NCBI RefSeq assembly: GCF_015207245.1
Contig: NZ_JADEXF010000114.1
Span: 1 to 7,954, forward strand
DNA length: 7,954 bases
From: Nostoc cf. edaphicum LEGE 07299
Lineage (GTDB): Bacteria; Cyanobacteriota; Cyanobacteriia; Cyanobacteriales; Nostocaceae
Reading direction: 5' to 3'
The notes below the pieces were generated by a model. That model was not told the DNA's origin. It ran no database searches and saw only the letters and a list, made by a program, of their open reading frames with translations. A program made the translations under genes and the position numbers. Positions 1 through 5,150 of the stretch are shown here, one piece after another (within the stretch, counting starts at the first letter, position 1; each line of letters begins with the position of its first letter).

Positions 1-496
1 CGTATGTAGTTACGCGTGGATCGCTCATATCGTTTGAGAGATTTGCCCTCATCCTTCTTGATGTCTTTAATTTAACTAAGTATTAAGGGTTTTAATCTTT
101 GTGACGGTAGTGGCGTCCAACCGTAAAGCTGCGGTTATTGGCAATAAAGAGCTATTTCTCTCCTTTCCCCCTATTAACCGTTTGTAAGGCAATATGCATT
201 TCTTTTGTTCTCCCGCTCTTTGCTACCGTGTATACACAAGTCGGATGTAAAGAGGTGCATAAGATTTCCAAGAGGCAAAAACTTTGGATAATCTCATCTT
301 AATTCACGCTAAAACTATACCACGAAAGCCATTGGCATACCTTCGGTTGATAAAAAAGGGGCGGTATTATATGAGGCGATTCCCCAACATCAATTGGTAA
401 ATATCTGGCAAATAAGTCGAGTAAATTGCTTAATGAAAGTGGTCTGATTAAATGGGAGCTAAAAATTACAAATGAAAGTAATACAGTTTATTAAAT
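1..496. other. Gene-free left flank, no recognisable product
   Basis: I see no convincing gene in this stretch. All frames are interrupted by stops at short intervals, and the longest open runs (for example plus strand about 215-400) resemble no family I know. At the extreme left edge a 23-codon open run on the minus strand (71 to 3) reads like the C-terminal end of an IS5-type transposase, but it is too short to call. The stretch is AT-rich intergenic DNA or decayed sequence. It also holds the 3' flank of the minus-strand gene that ends at 497, where I see no clear terminator hairpin. Confidence 0.5.
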
Positions 497-1081
497 TTAG
501 CAACGTGACAGCTTACCAGAAAGTATTACTATTTTGGAGATGTCTATAGAACTTCCTAGTGATGATTGTGCAATTATATTAATACCTAATTGTCCTTGTC
601 CACCACATGAAGTAGATAGAACAGTAATACCATCTTGCTCCGCAAATCCATTAGAACCGTTAGATGTAAAGTTGGTAGTTTTAATGGAAGATATGGCTTG
701 ACCAAGAGAACCACCACTAAAGCTATAGGTTCTGCTTAAGCTAGCACCTTTACTCATTGGACTAACTGTAGCACTTCCTTGGTAAAGTATCTGCATATCT
801 TCGACGAAGAAACCACTAGGAATAAAAGTCTGAGCACGTAAAATACACCTTTGACGCTGACCCTCGCTTGCACTAATTTGATCCAAGGCGATGGGTAAGG
901 TAGTAGGGACAGATCCAGGAAGCGTATTTGTAACACTACATCCAGACGTTATTATTGCTCCAAAAGTAATACTAGGCAAATCTTCAGCCAAAGTCTTGGT
1001 TGTAATAACGTTCATTCCAAAAATTGTAGATATAGACAGTAACACACCAAATTTTTTAAAGTTCATATAGATTGTACTCAT
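497..1081 (-). CDS. Secreted DUF4360-like protein of unknown function
   Basis: A 194-residue protein with an N-terminal signal peptide. A short basic start (MNFKK from residue 6) is followed by a hydrophobic core and a likely cleavage after TLA at about residue 32, so export is predicted. The mature part fits the DUF4360 pattern from memory: an early SGCS (Cys48), a second Cys79 before a hydrophobic stretch, YQGSA near 100-104, a YSFSGG block near 119-124, and SCGGQGQLGIN near 158-168. The last residue is Cys194, so four cysteines could form two disulfides. No enzyme motif is visible and the family's role is unknown. The gene stands alone, with about 500 and 640 bp of gene-free DNA on either side. 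Neither the ATG at 1081 nor the in-frame ATG at 1066 (residue 6) has a good Shine-Dalgarno sequence; the second gives a more typical signal peptide. The family call is moderate; a real exported protein is likely. Confidence 0.7.
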   Translation of the reverse strand: MSTIYMNFKKFGVLLSISTIFGMNVITTKTLAEDLPSITFGAIITSGCSVTNTLPGSVPTTLPIALDQISASEGQRQRCILRAQTFIPSGFFVEDMQILYQGSATVSPMSKGASLSRTYSFSGGSLGQAISSIKTTNFTSNGSNGFAEQDGITVLSTSCGGQGQLGINIIAQSSLGSSIDISKIVILSGKLSRC

Positions 1082-1588
1082 GTTGTTAAAGTTGTTTAAG
1101 GCGGTGAATTCTCAAGATAGTTAATGCAATACTTGAGCGCCTCGATTTTGATGCTTGATATTAGAAAAACAATGTGAGGAACTCGTGAATAAATAGGGTG
1201 CTTATTAAAACTTAAATCTTGTAAACGACATTCCCCAGTTGGAGGGTCAGGTAATGATATTTTAGGGTTTATTCATGTAAGTCCCTAAAAGCTATGTGTA
1301 ACTTATTCTCTCACAAGAACATCGAACGGGAGCAACGCGATTTAGTGAGGTCGGGTAAAAAGGATAAAAGGATACATTCAATTTTAATTCTAAGATAATG
1401 ACGATATCAGCGAAGGGACAGATGGAATAAATTCTCAATTCGTTTAGCGTCCATTACTCTACATAAATTGCTCCGAACTTACGTTAATTTGCTGATGCTT
1501 TTTTGCGCAATTTGTGATATATTCCTTTACATAAGAATTAGTTCATTAAATCGATAGATTTACCGTAGTTTGGGAAAAAGCTACAAAT
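1082..1588. other. Gene-free stretch with a small hairpin
   Basis: I found no gene here in either strand; all frames are broken by stops. The only structure I can point to is a perfect 8-bp inverted repeat, TTTTAGGG at 1260-1267 and CCCTAAAA at 1283-1290, with a 15-nt loop. It is not followed by a T run, so a terminator role is doubtful. The right end of the stretch is very AT-rich and must hold the promoter of the NIL operon, including the shared motif at 1557-1571. Confidence 0.5.
1557..1571 (+). promoter_or_regulatory. Shared sulfur-locus operator, site A (NIL operon)
   Basis: Sequence GATTTACCGTAGTTT, a full match to RAYTNACCGTAGWWT. It lies about 20 bp upstream of the small ORF at 1589 and about 165 bp upstream of the first NIL gene. 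The same 15-bp pattern occurs upstream of the crp-type gene, cysE and rrf2. I infer that it is bound by one of the two regulators encoded in the locus, most simply the Rrf2 protein. I cannot place the -10 box of this promoter with confidence. Confidence 0.6.
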
Positions 1589-1735
1589 ATGAAAATTTCT
1601 ATGAGGCTGATATTCAACCACATACAGTTGAATTATAGGGGCGCAGCATTAGCAAGATTCTCTGCCGAACCCAAAAATTGCGTAGCGACAAAGCTCAGTG
1701 ACCACCGTAGGCATCGCTATTGGGAATTAATCTGA
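1589..1735 (+). CDS. Possible 48-residue ORF overlapping the NIL gene start
   Basis: An ATG at 1589 opens a 48-codon frame that ends in TGA at 1733-1735. The TGA shares its A with the ATG of the NIL gene (TGATG), an arrangement typical of translational coupling. It begins MKISMRLIFNHIQLNYRG and contains one cysteine. It sits directly after operator site A, so it could be a leader peptide or small protein of the sulfur operon. Against this, its second half (from about 1680) is encoded by a dispersed repeat, and there is no good Shine-Dalgarno sequence at a normal distance. If the real promoter -10 is the AT-rich CAAATAT just before 1589, the ATG would not be transcribed. I do not recognise a family. 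Confidence 0.3.
   Translation: MKISMRLIFNHIQLNYRGAALARFSAEPKNCVATKLSDHRRHRYWELI
1680..1717 (-). repeat. Dispersed Nostoc-type repeat, copy 1
   Basis: Read on the minus strand, this begins GCGATGCCTACGGTGG and ends GCTACGC. A copy in the opposite orientation at 2369-2397 begins GCGATGTCTACGACGG and ends CCTACGC, so both fit GCGATGYCTACGRYGG...CTACGC. Sequences of this sort are, to my knowledge, scattered in many copies through Nostoc-type genomes. The copy overlaps the end of the small ORF and lies just upstream of the NIL gene start. The ACCGTAG at 1704-1710 belongs to this repeat and is not counted as an operator. Confidence 0.55.
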
Positions 1736-2400
1736 TGTCTGAGAGTAAATCTGTAGAACCTGCTTCAGTCCACAGTCGAATTCTTGTGCCTCAACGGTAT
1801 AACAGGCAACCTGTAATTTCTCGGCTGGTGTCTCGTTATGGTTTAACTGTCAATATTAAAGCTGCATCTCTGACATCCGACAGTGATAGCGATGGCTGGT
1901 TTGATTTGGAACTTTCAGGAAATCCTCAAAAACTGACAAATAGCCTATCTTACTTGCAAGGATTGGGAGTGAATTTACTGCAACTAGCGATCGCTAACCA
2001 AATTCAACCCAACCAGCACACTCTACCTTTCCCAAATCCAGCTAGCAAACTGAGTCCCAAAGACTCTGCATGGTTGACAAATAAATGGCAAGAACAATTC
2101 CAGCAATGGATTTCTCAGGGTCAAACCAATCGATTACGCTTGCAACTGTGCATCTTAAAATCTTATTACCAAGAACCAGTGATTTCCGAGTTAGTTTCTC
2201 GTTATGGACTAACAGTCAATATCACCAGTGCTATACTTCAACCCGATACACAAGATGACGGCTGGTTTGACTTGGATTTGTGGGGAAGAACAAAGCAACT
2301 CTACTCTAGCCTGAGTTATTTAGAAAAACTGGGACTACCGATTTGGCTAGATTTGTCTAGCGTTTATAGCGATGTCTACGACGGGCTACGCCTACGCTAA
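1735..2400 (+). CDS. Tandem NIL-domain protein
   Basis: A 221-residue soluble protein made of two NIL domains. The first spans about residues 14-86 (QPVISRLVSRYGLTVNI, then DGWFDLELSG). The second spans about 132-206 (EPVISELVSRYGLTVNI, then DGWFDLDLWG). A polar linker of about 45 residues separates them. NIL is the small ACT-like ligand-binding domain best known from the C-terminus of the methionine importer ATPase MetN; here there is no ATPase and no ferredoxin part. The ATG at 1735 was chosen because GGGA lies 9 nt upstream; a TTG at 1720 would add five residues. The gene precedes another NIL gene and carries the locus operator upstream, so a role in sensing or binding a sulfur compound or amino acid is inferred, not shown. 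The last residues (YSDVYDGLRLR) are encoded by a dispersed repeat and are probably not ancestral. Confidence 0.85.
   Translation: MSESKSVEPASVHSRILVPQRYNRQPVISRLVSRYGLTVNIKAASLTSDSDSDGWFDLELSGNPQKLTNSLSYLQGLGVNLLQLAIANQIQPNQHTLPFPNPASKLSPKDSAWLTNKWQEQFQQWISQGQTNRLRLQLCILKSYYQEPVISELVSRYGLTVNITSAILQPDTQDDGWFDLDLWGRTKQLYSSLSYLEKLGLPIWLDLSSVYSDVYDGLRLR
2369..2397 (+). repeat. Dispersed Nostoc-type repeat, copy 2, inside a coding end
   Basis: This copy begins GCGATGTCTACGACGG and ends CCTACGC. It is related to the inverted copy at 1680-1717. It supplies the last codons of the tandem-NIL gene up to the TAA at 2398-2400, so the present C-terminus of that protein appears to have been made by repeat insertion or expansion. 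The two copies bracket this one gene in opposite orientations. Confidence 0.55.
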
Positions 2401-2422
2401 TTAATAAAATCATCACTATCTA

Positions 2423-2755
2423 ATGGCAGCACTAAATAACCAAAAAACCAGTTCCCAAAACAGATTATCATTGGTTTCTTCAGTTTCTGAAAAAAGCCAA
2501 GTTACTCAAATTCGTCTACGGATACATATTCCCAAATGCTATCTGCAAGCGCCCGTGATTTCGCAGTTAATTTCTAATTACGGCTTGGTAGTTAATATTA
2601 CCAAGGCTATGCTACAACCAAATGCAGAAGGATGCTTTGACATTGAACTGCGGGGAACAGTGCCACAAATTTCTAGCGGTTTAGCTTACCTAGAATCCTT
2701 GAATCTTAGAATTATGGGCAAGCCGAATGCTGACGGCGATAGCTGGTTTTACTGA
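2423..2755 (+). CDS. Single NIL-domain protein
   Basis: A 110-residue protein with a polar N-terminal tail (about 1-28) and one NIL domain (about 29-100). It shows RLRIHIPKCY, then APVISQLISNYGLVVNI, then GCFDIELRG and the closing SGLAYLESLNLRI. The domain is clearly paralogous to both NIL domains of the upstream gene and is closest by eye to the second (NIT.AxLQP shared). It carries two cysteines, Cys39 and Cys71; Cys71 replaces the Trp found in the DGWFD motif of the other two domains. The gene follows the tandem-NIL gene by 22 bp on the same strand, so the two are probably cotranscribed. The ATG has no obvious Shine-Dalgarno sequence. It ends 5 bp before the stop of the convergent crp-type gene. 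Ligand and partner are unknown. Confidence 0.85.
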   Translation: MAALNNQKTSSQNRLSLVSSVSEKSQVTQIRLRIHIPKCYLQAPVISQLISNYGLVVNITKAMLQPNAEGCFDIELRGTVPQISSGLAYLESLNLRIMGKPNADGDSWFY

Positions 2756-2770
2756 AATAATTAAATTTCA
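2753..2770. terminator. Short AT-rich inverted repeat between convergent genes
   Basis: TGAAAT at 2753-2758 and ATTTCA at 2765-2770 form a 6-bp inverted repeat that overlaps both stop codons of the convergent NIL and crp-type genes. It is AT-rich and would be a weak terminator at best. With only 5 bp between the coding ends, the two transcripts very probably overlap as antisense at their 3' ends. Confidence 0.25.
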
Positions 2771-3363
2771 TAGTACCAAATTTCTTCTTCTCGCAACACA
2801 ATTCGATGTAGGGAGAGACGATCGATCAAGCCTTCTTGCTCAAACTGCCCAAGAACACGAGTGATTGTAACACGAGTTGAACCGAGCATTTCCGCCAGGT
2901 CTTCATGAGTCAGACGCATATCTATTAAACGTCCCTTCTCAACTTCCGAACCAAACTTTTTGGATAACCATGCCAATAGCTTGATAAGCATAGTATCCAC
3001 TTTTTTATGGCTACGAATAATCATCAATTCTTGAGCTTGTTGGATATGGGCAAGTAGAGTTTCTGTTAGTTCAGTCCATTCCTCTAGAGGTAAAACTGTT
3101 GCCTCTACTTTAGTTAGGCATTCCATCTGATAAGGTTCTAATTTTGACAACCCCTTACCAACGACATCTCCAGGGCCCCACAATCCTAAAGCAACAGTTG
3201 TACCATCTTCCAGATAGCTAAAAGTTCTCACAAAACCCGTTTCAATCTTCCAAAGGTCGTTATGATGCTCTGGCAGAAATGACCTACGGGCAAAAAGTTG
3301 CTTAGTATTGTTACTGTTTGAACTAGATAAGCTTGTGTACAAAGACACCATATTGTATAACAC
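2761..3363 (-). CDS. Crp/Fnr-family transcriptional regulator
   Basis: A 200-residue DNA-binding regulator. An N-terminal cyclic-nucleotide-binding-like beta-barrel (about 22-95, with GxVRTFSYLEDGTTVALGLW and PGDVVG) is joined by a long dimer helix (about 98-136) to a C-terminal winged helix-turn-helix (about 149-195). The recognition region reads LAEMLGSTRVTITRVL. No Cys cluster for Fe-S is present (only Cys82) and the cAMP-contact residues of Crp are not evident, so the effector is unknown. The barrel is short at its N-terminus compared with Crp. GTG at 3363 was chosen because GGAG lies 4 nt upstream; ATG at 3351 has none at a usable distance. Its promoter carries operator site B. Cyanobacteria have a Crp-type sulfur regulator called CysR, and the cysE/cysK neighbourhood suggests a similar role, but orthology cannot be shown here. 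Confidence 0.9.
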   Translation of the reverse strand: MLYNMVSLYTSLSSSNSNNTKQLFARRSFLPEHHNDLWKIETGFVRTFSYLEDGTTVALGLWGPGDVVGKGLSKLEPYQMECLTKVEATVLPLEEWTELTETLLAHIQQAQELMIIRSHKKVDTMLIKLLAWLSKKFGSEVEKGRLIDMRLTHEDLAEMLGSTRVTITRVLGQFEQEGLIDRLSLHRIVLREEEIWYYEI

Positions 3364-3375
3364 TATTCTCCGATA

Positions 3376-3390
3376 AATTAACCGTAGTAT
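3376..3390 (+). promoter_or_regulatory. Shared operator, site B (crp-type gene)
   Basis: Sequence AATTAACCGTAGTAT, a full match to RAYTNACCGTAGWWT. It lies 13-27 bp upstream of the GTG of the minus-strand regulator. Its orientation relative to that gene is opposite to the other three sites. It overlaps the start side of the -10 box at 3389-3394, a position expected for a repressor. Confidence 0.6.
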
Positions 3391-3394
3391 TATA
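3389..3394 (-). promoter_or_regulatory. -10 box of the crp-type gene promoter
   Basis: Read on the minus strand this is a perfect TATAAT, placing a transcription start near 3382 and giving a leader of about 19 nt that still contains the GGAG ribosome site. No good -35 hexamer lies 16-18 bp upstream. A dyad AGGTT-N5-AACCT at 3403-3417 lies just upstream of the box and could be a second protein-binding site. Confidence 0.45.
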
Positions 3395-3450
3395 TTTATA
3401 TCAGGTTATAAGAACCTATGGGTATTTTAAAGAGGGGAGGAGGGGAGTGA

Positions 3451-3670
3451 AGAAGGGAATAGGGTACAGGTTATAGGGTATAGATAATTCCCTGTCACCT
3501 CTCCAAGAAGGGAATAGGTTACAGTTTACAGGGTATAGATAATTCCCTATCACCTCTCCAAGAAGGGAATAGGGTACAGGTTACAGGGTACAGATAATTC
3601 CCTATCACCTCTCCAAGAAGGGAATAGGGTACAGGTTACAGGGTACAGATAATTCCCTATCACCTGTCAC
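3451..3670. repeat. Four tandem 55-bp repeats
   Basis: Four copies with an exact 55-bp period start at 3451, 3506, 3561 and 3616, each beginning AGAAGGGAATAGG. Copies 3 and 4 are almost identical; copies 1 and 2 differ at a few bases. Each copy has AGGGAAT near its start and ATTCCCT near its end, so it can fold into a hairpin. The middle is itself built of degenerate heptads (TACAGGT, TACAGGG, TACAGAT). The array lies downstream of cysE, reaching almost to its stop codon, and upstream of the crp-type promoter. A purine-rich run at 3431-3450 precedes it. Confidence 0.9.
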
Positions 3671-3695
3671 CTGTCATCTATCACCTGTCACCTCT
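3661..3695. repeat. Heptad repeat of STRR type (CACCTGT)
   Basis: Five heptads in a row: CACCTGT twice, CATCTAT, CACCTGT, CACCTCT. Short tandemly repeated heptamers of this kind are characteristic of heterocyst-forming cyanobacteria. They continue the 55-bp array and end 13 bp before the cysE stop codon, so they belong to the cysE 3' untranslated region. Confidence 0.75.
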
Positions 3696-3708
3696 CCCCC
3701 TCCATTCC

Positions 3709-4434
3709 CTAAATTCCTGCACCATCAAGAAAATCTTCAATCATCCCATCAGAGTTTTTGCTCTTAGGGTTGTCGGTTAATTCGTCGCCAAGTTCAGTTG
3801 GGGACAAACTTGATTGTTCCAACTGCTCAAACTGTTTCTCTAGAGACTTGACGCGTTCAAATAAAGCGCGGATGACTTCAGCTTCTACGTCGCGTACTTT
3901 ATCATGATCCAGAACATTGCTATTTAAGTTGTTTTGACGAGTTACGCGCCCTGGAATCCCAACTACTGTAGTGTTACTCGGAACATCTCGTAGCACCACA
4001 GAACCGGCTCCGATACGGACGCGATCGCCAATTTGAATATTTCCCAATACCTTCGCACCCGCTCCCACAACTACATGAGAACCTAAAGTTGGATGGCGTT
4101 TGCCGCTTTCTTTCCCAGTTCCGCCAAGGGTGACACCTTGATAAATCAGAGCATAGTCCCCCACGATCGCAGTCTCGCCAATCACAACTCCCATGCCGTG
4201 GTCTATAAACACTCCCTGGCCAATTAATGCCCCAGGATGGATTTCAATTCCGGTTAAAAACCTACTAATATGAGAGATGAATCTTGGTATAAAGGGAATT
4301 CCAATTTTATACAGCCAGTGCGCCAATCGATGAAACACTAGAGCTTGCAGTCCAGGGTAACAGAACAATACTTCTAGCCAGTTACGGGCTGCTGGGTCAC
4401 GCTCAAAAATGGTTCGCAAATCAGTTATTAGCAT
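3709..4434 (-). CDS. cysE: Serine O-acetyltransferase CysE
   Basis: This enzyme converts L-serine and acetyl-CoA to O-acetylserine, the first step of cysteine synthesis, in the cytoplasm. The 241-residue protein has a short helical N-terminal part (1-60) and a left-handed beta-helix of hexapeptide repeats (about 63-165). The catalytic block IDHGMGVVIGETA carries Asp78, His79 and Glu87; LGGTGKESGKRHPTLG follows, with a second His at 114. After the beta-helix there is a family-variable tail with a predicted coiled-coil helix (about 182-207) and an acidic end, EDFLDGAGI. The terminal Ile after Gly matches the known CysE C-terminal peptide that inserts into the CysK active site to form the cysteine synthase complex. 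The N-terminal domain is shorter than in E. coli, as in Gram-positive enzymes. The gene is divergent from rrf2-cysK; the upstream region carries operator site C about 105 bp from the ATG. No strong Shine-Dalgarno sequence is seen. Confidence 0.96.
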   Translation of the reverse strand: MLITDLRTIFERDPAARNWLEVLFCYPGLQALVFHRLAHWLYKIGIPFIPRFISHISRFLTGIEIHPGALIGQGVFIDHGMGVVIGETAIVGDYALIYQGVTLGGTGKESGKRHPTLGSHVVVGAGAKVLGNIQIGDRVRIGAGSVVLRDVPSNTTVVGIPGRVTRQNNLNSNVLDHDKVRDVEAEVIRALFERVKSLEKQFEQLEQSSLSPTELGDELTDNPKSKNSDGMIEDFLDGAGI

Positions 4435-4538
4435 ACTCTGTTGAGATTTTTGTTGGTAGGTGAGGCTCTGAAAACAGAAACTCAGGATGATTCCCAGAAA
4501 AAGATCGAGTCTTTATATTGGGAATTGTGTAATATCTA

Positions 4539-4553
4539 AATCTACGGTAAGTC
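4539..4553 (-). promoter_or_regulatory. Shared operator, site C (cysE)
   Basis: On the minus strand this reads GACTTACCGTAGATT, a full match to RAYTNACCGTAGWWT, pointing toward cysE. It is about 105 bp upstream of the cysE ATG in the 266-bp region between cysE and rrf2. A weak -10 candidate (TATTAC) lies a little downstream on the minus strand. The four-base TATC on one side and GATA on the other form a partial dyad around the core. Confidence 0.6.
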
Positions 4554-4648
4554 GATAGAGTATAGTGTTTTTGTGGGTAATAAGTGGGATGTTATCACAT
4601 TCCACAGTTGAAAAAAATTAATTTCGCATAAACTGCGAGAAGTCCCTC

Positions 4649-4663
4649 AATTCACCGTAGTAT
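4649..4663 (+). promoter_or_regulatory. Shared operator, site D (rrf2-cysK)
   Basis: Sequence AATTCACCGTAGTAT, a full match to RAYTNACCGTAGWWT. It is centred in a perfect 6-bp inverted repeat, CTCAAT (4646-4651) and ATTGAG (4664-4669), whose centre falls exactly in the middle of ACCG|TAGT, as expected for a dimeric regulator. A TATATT at 4661-4666 directly after the core is a plausible -10 box, giving a start near 4673. This would let a bound repressor block the promoter and implies autoregulation if the Rrf2 protein is the ligand. Confidence 0.6.
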
Positions 4664-4700
4664 ATTGAGTACAGTGTTGAATAGCCAAAACTACGCTCTC

Positions 4701-5132
4701 TTGGATCTGTCTTCCAAAGTGGAATATGCGCTGCTGGCACTATTAGAACTGGCAAGCCACCACGGAAAAAAACTTCCTTTAACCATGAGCGAGATCGTTG
4801 CCAAGCAACCCATACCTGAGCGCTATCTGGAACAAATTTTGACCAACCTCCGGCGTGCTGGTGTGGTGCAGAGTCAACGCGGCTCTAAAGGAGGTTTCGT
4901 TTTAGTTCGGGAACCTTGGCAGATTACAATACTTGAAATTGTCACTTTGGTTGAAGGCGAGCGGAAAGAGAAAGATACCTCTAACTCTCCGACTCTGGAA
5001 AAGACTCTGGTTTATGAAGTTTGGGAGCAAGCTAACGCTGCCTCAATAGAAGTTTTGGGTCGTTATACACTCCAAGACTTGTGCGAGGAAAGAGAAACTC
5101 GCGCCCAGCAGAGTCCAATGTATTATATTTAG
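4701..5132 (+). CDS. Rrf2-family regulator, CymR-like, cysK-linked
   Basis: A DNA-binding protein of about 143 residues. The family N-terminus is clear (DLSSKVEYALLALLELA). It is followed by the winged-helix recognition part (IPERYLEQILTNLRRAGVV) and the wing RGSKGGFVL. The effector region has no cysteine trio (one Cys only, in DLCEE near the end), so unlike IscR or NsrR it should not carry an Fe-S cluster. It resembles CymR-type regulators, which control cysteine genes through a complex with CysK. It lies 18 bp upstream of cysK, so one operon is likely. The TTG at 4701 gives the usual Rrf2 start (M-D-LSSK). An earlier TTG at 4665 would add 12 residues, but it lies inside the operator dyad and the -10 candidate, so I disfavour it. 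No start has a good Shine-Dalgarno sequence. Confidence 0.88.
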   Translation: MDLSSKVEYALLALLELASHHGKKLPLTMSEIVAKQPIPERYLEQILTNLRRAGVVQSQRGSKGGFVLVREPWQITILEIVTLVEGERKEKDTSNSPTLEKTLVYEVWEQANAASIEVLGRYTLQDLCEERETRAQQSPMYYI

Positions 5133-5139
5133 ACACGAC

Positions 5140-5150
5140 GGAGTACCCCC
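5140..5150 (+). promoter_or_regulatory. Ribosome binding site of cysK
   Basis: GGAG at 5140-5143, 7 nt before the ATG at 5151, in the 18-bp gap after rrf2. It is the clearest Shine-Dalgarno sequence in the window and fixes the cysK start. Confidence 0.7.

Noticed and set aside
1..71. Open minus-strand run reading like an IS5-type transposase end (KRYERSTRNYI)
   Set aside because: Only 23 codons between a stop and the window edge, with no further transposase similarity or terminal inverted repeat in the next 400 bp.
1260..1290. TTTTAGGG/CCCTAAAA hairpin as a terminator
   Set aside because: No T run on either side and no gene ends next to it; the stem is only 8 bp and AT-rich.
1704..1710. A fifth ACCGTAG just upstream of the NIL gene start
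   Set aside because: It is part of the dispersed repeat at 1680-1717 and its flanks do not fit RAYTN...WWT.
3451..3695. CRISPR array in the regularly repeated DNA
   Set aside because: The units are contiguous 55-bp tandem copies with no unique spacers, and no cas gene is present.
4435..4648. NtcA-type GTA-N8-TAC site between cysE and rrf2
   Set aside because: I found no match with correct spacing near a plausible -10 box.
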